A DNA stretch of 64,000 bases from Blasia pusilla. Its lineage: Eukaryota > Marchantiophyta > Marchantiopsida > Blasiales. The notes under the pieces were generated by a model, which worked only from the letters and a program-made list of their open reading frames with translations, had not been told where the DNA came from and made no database searches. The position numbers and the translations under genes were made by a program. This document shows, one piece after another, positions 62,851-64,000 of the stretch. Numbering within the stretch: position 1 is the stretch's first letter; every line of letters starts with the position of its first letter. Location: positions 6,138,001-6,202,000 of the forward strand of contig CM114273.1 of NCBI GenBank assembly GCA_050084515.1, read 5' to 3'.

Positions 62851-64000
62851 TATTTAAATCAACCTTCTAAACCTTAATCTACTTGAATTTCCATTGTCGA
62901 GTGCACCCATCCTAAACCCTTATGCAAGATAGAAATTTCTTCCTCTAATAGGTCAAGAGTGTATATTCATTTATCTCTTCTATAAGAAAATTAAAATTTC
63001 TTTCTATTAAAATTTTTGTATGGGAATGATGAAATACACAAAGTGATGGAAAAAGAAACATGGAGGGAGGCGAGGATAAGGAGACTACCAAGCTTGACTT
63101 ACTAGGGGAAAGGGCACTAGACCAATGGGAGGGCAATGTAGAGGGTGGAGATACAACAACTATGGAAGCACTACGGAGGGAGGAGCTCCAAACACAAAGG
63201 GAGAGCTATAATCTATACTACTAGTGAATGCCCATGCATTAGTAGTCCACTCTTTTGCCCTCCCTTAGTTAGACATGACTAATTATTTAGTTTACTTGGG
63301 ACAATTTTCATAAAAGGAGGCCACCCAACATTTAGATAGGTGATAGATGAGCTATATTTGTTGCCAAGAGGCATGCTGATACTAATATTAGGATAGTAGC
63401 ATAGACGTGTGTTGTCATGACCATACGGATTATGTCGTAGAGTATAGTGTGCTAGTAGAGGCCATACCTTATGTAGGACCGTAGTGGCTAGATAGAGATG
63501 CGGTTTCATACATAGGGTTGGGGGTTACTCAATTGGGGGTGACTTTCCCAGTAGGGCCCGCTCTTAGGTTGGAGGATATAGTGTGGAGTGTATCCAAAGA
63601 ATAGTCAGTTCTTTGAGATGAGCCTGTTACGTTGGGAGTTAGCCTTGGTAGTGAGTAGAGCTCTTGGCTATGGTGTTTCCCGCAAGCTTCGACCTAGATT
63701 CTCCCATCGTGGAGTGGGTTTGGCTTGATTGTATGTGATTCTATACGTGTTTTATGACAGTAGGTCTTTCACGGATTTCACACAAAGAATTGAAGTAGAT
63801 CGATGGTAGCTTCGATTGTGGATCAGTAGGATCTGGTTAGGGCTGATTGTGTACTCAGCTGTGGATGTTCGTGGCTTGTGGCCTATGTTGGAGGTGTGAA
63901 TCTGGTGCGTGGTTGGTTGGGAAAGAAGTGCCTCACCGAGAGCTTTCCAACGTGCTTTAGATCACCGAATTTAGTCAAGGGAGTTGGAAGTTATCAAGGA
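62851..64000. other. Mixed DNA with one Helitron 3' end
   Basis: At 63,221 on the minus strand there is AATGC-ATGG-GCATT, then CACTAG|T, a Helitron-like 3' terminus. A TCTATACTA-like start lies immediately beside it at 63,212. From 63,500 to the edge GC rises, but no gene is recognised. Confidence 0.4.

Overview
The window looks like nuclear DNA of a land plant that still makes flagellated sperm (bryophyte, lycophyte, fern or similar; the exact lineage cannot be read from the sequence). The reasons are intron-rich genes with GT-AG junctions, a plant-type spermidine synthase, two adjacent genes resembling axonemal proteins (SPATA17 and CFAP91/MAATS1), plant-style Helitrons and hAT-like elements, and a very AT-rich background. 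Most of the 64 kb is repeat-derived or unrecognisable AT-rich DNA. I found no rRNA, convincing tRNA, CRISPR array or prokaryotic operon structure.

Layout. 0-14.6 kb: degenerate tandem repeats, a telo-box palindrome, a (CT)n tract, a decayed minus-strand protein-kinase-like remnant, GC-rich hAT-like MITEs (one nested in another, both inside an LTR-like repeat), and a head-to-tail array of short non-autonomous Helitrons. 14.6-19.4 kb: a moderately GC-rich gene island with a complete nine-exon spermidine synthase gene (spliced ORF 945 nt, 314 aa). A fragment in its fourth intron matches a LINE C-terminal fragment at 21.4-21.8 kb, which is framed by inverted repeats. 23.5-34 kb: AT-rich DNA with Helitron ends, a small hAT MITE, inverted repeats and microsatellites.

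34.8-41.8 kb: two same-strand flagellar-type genes. The first is SPATA17-like, with three exons and IQ motifs, and has a one-base frameshift in exon 2. The second is CFAP91-like, with four exons whose phases join into a 308-aa open frame. Both families act in the ciliary/flagellar axoneme, so their adjacency is worth noting.

45-64 kb: transposon territory. It holds a 5'-truncated reverse-transcriptase-derived module (46.6-48.2 kb) and a 9.4-kb Helitron with both termini preserved (48,383-57,777). The Helitron encodes decayed Helitron_like_N, HUH-Rep and PIF1-helicase regions but has lost the Rep tyrosine segment. It is followed by a compact 298-bp Helitron, a long imperfect hairpin, another hAT MITE and a minus-strand PIF1-like helicase of a different type.
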